Shown here one piece after another: positions 29,218 through 29,943 of a DNA stretch of 29,943 nt. This DNA is from Candidatus Nitrosopumilus sp. (GTDB taxonomy: Archaea > Thermoproteota > Nitrososphaeria > Nitrososphaerales > Nitrosopumilaceae). The notes beneath the pieces were generated by a model. That model was not told the DNA's origin. It ran no database searches and worked only from the letters and a program-made list of their open reading frames with translations. The DNA lies in the NCBI GenBank assembly GCA_011055585.1, contig DRGT01000108.1, positions 1 to 29,943 on the forward strand, written 5' to 3'. The translations under genes and the position numbers were made by a program. The stretch's first letter is position 1; each line of letters begins with the position of its first letter.

Positions 29218-29943
29218 CTACTCTTCTTCTGCAGCGCCGGACTCTTTACCAATTCCATATTTGTCAGCCAATTTATCTCGTTTTTCATCTAGTTGTCCAA
29301 TCTCTTTAGCCTCTCTTTTTTCGTCTCCTTGGTAAACAGTTCGAATTGGCCATGGTATTCTAATATCATACTTTTTGAATTCTTCATACATGATGGCACG
29401 CATATCACTTTTCATTCTAAATTGAGAACCATAATCTCTGACAAACACTCGTAGTCCAAAAGCAAGTGAAGAGTCACTAAAGTTGTTAAATCTTACAGTT
29501 GGTCCATCACCTACATCAACATTGAGTTCCTTATCACAACCGCAGCTTTCTTTGTGTTCATCAAGATACGGACATCTTTTCTGTCTGGCTAGGTGATGAC
29601 CAACTCCATCCTTAACCTCATTCATGGCACGTTTACCTATCTTTATTAAAACTGCCTCAACTTGTCTGGGATCATTTAGATAAGAAACTCCGACATCAAT
29701 TGAGGCGGGCACGAGCTTGAATTCTTTAGTAAAGTTGATTATCTCAGCTGAGACAATTAGTTTTGTTGGAATAATTGCTAAAGATTCATTGAGACCATGT
29801 CTAACGTAGGTAACTCTAGGCGTAATTTTGTATATCAGACCGTTGTATCCACTTGGTAGGTTGACTCTATCACCTACTTTGACGACTTTGTCCTTTCTAA
29901 TCATGATATAGGCAAAATAATTTTCCATCGTCTCTTTTAATGC
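29218..29943 (-). CDS. MscS-family mechanosensitive channel, C-terminal part, with Cys-rich insertion
   Basis: The frame is open to the right edge; the five codons before the first Met read A-L-K-E-T, so the gene continues beyond the window and its membrane helices are missing. The visible 241 residues start with the end of the pore helix (A-L-K-E-T-M-E-N-Y-F-A-Y-I-M-I) and the MscS beta domain (V-V-K-V-G-D-R-V). The cytoplasmic alpha/beta domain follows, including D-V-G-V-S-Y and L-R-V-F-V-R-D. An unusual insertion (about residues 120-140) contains C-P-Y, then C-G-C, which could bind a metal. The last 40 residues are a charged helix ending in acidic residues. Confidence 0.88.
   Translation of the reverse strand, partial: ALKETMENYFAYIMIRKDKVVKVGDRVNLPSGYNGLIYKITPRVTYVRHGLNESLAIIPTKLIVSAEIINFTKEFKLVPASIDVGVSYLNDPRQVEAVLIKIGKRAMNEVKDGVGHHLARQKRCPYLDEHKESCGCDKELNVDVGDGPTVRFNNFSDSSLAFGLRVFVRDYGSQFRMKSDMRAIMYEEFKKYDIRIPWPIRTVYQGDEKREAKEIGQLDEKRDKLADKYGIGKESGAAEEE

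Overview
The window looks like a contig from an ammonia-oxidising-type thaumarchaeon (Nitrosopumilales, close to Nitrosopumilus or Nitrosarchaeum). The evidence is the gene set: both subunits of the archaeal D-family DNA polymerase, Orc1/Cdc6, an archaeal GINS subunit, a group II chaperonin, geranylgeranylglyceryl phosphate synthase, the archaeal class I CCA-adding enzyme and the adjacent UPF0200/UPF0201 pair. The DNA is AT-rich, and a secreted protein carries the CFI-box C-terminal region common in Nitrosopumilus surface proteins. Most genes appear leaderless: a TATA-like element is centred about 26 bp upstream of the chosen start codon. No insertion sequence, prophage, CRISPR array or toxin-antitoxin system is visible. 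This is core chromosome, and gene order is compact with many convergent pairs.

Layout. 1-183 is the start of an HD-domain-like gene that runs off the left edge and is corrupted by a 47-bp inverted copy of 385-431. 184-4664 holds a secreted cyclophilin/PsbP-like/CFI-box fusion, a conserved hypothetical, the cobalamin enzyme CbiE, a secreted cupredoxin-fold protein without copper ligands and a SpoIIM-family membrane protein. 4729-8466 is a replication island: PolD small subunit, Orc1/Cdc6, a 534-bp intergenic region with the hallmarks of a replication origin (ORB-like repeats around an AT-rich segment), an uncharacterised winged-helix-like gene and a 51-residue AbrB-like protein. 8548-9611 holds a membrane-tethered winged-helix regulator with a repeated GTGAT/ATCAC operator-like pattern over its TATA box, and a small putative HTH protein. 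9665-13832 is an apparent operon of GGGP synthase and the PolD large subunit. 13836-19966 contains serine hydroxymethyltransferase, thermosome, glutamine synthetase, GINS, two small membrane proteins and an AN1 zinc finger.

20091-25435 holds an SDR oxidoreductase, a small zinc-ribbon-like protein, tRNA-Pro(GGG), a minus-strand operon for RNA ends and DNA repair (ThpR, CCA-adding enzyme, COG2112-type kinase, AlkA-like glycosylase) and the UPF0200/UPF0201 pair. 25537-26597 encodes two membrane-anchored coiled-coil proteins. 26599-29106 is an operon-like series of PRPP synthetase, tRNase Z and Sir2 deacylase. The right edge cuts an MscS-family channel gene that has a Cys-rich insertion.

Together, PolD small and large subunits, Orc1/Cdc6, GINS and the predicted origin make the first two thirds of the window a replication neighbourhood. 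The most promising leads are the origin and its flanking small DNA-binding proteins, the operator-covered promoter of the membrane-tethered regulator, the cyclophilin fusion, the Tyr-to-Phe change at the adenylylation site of glutamine synthetase, and the probable assembly chimera at the left end. No clearly novel multi-gene defence or metabolic system was found.
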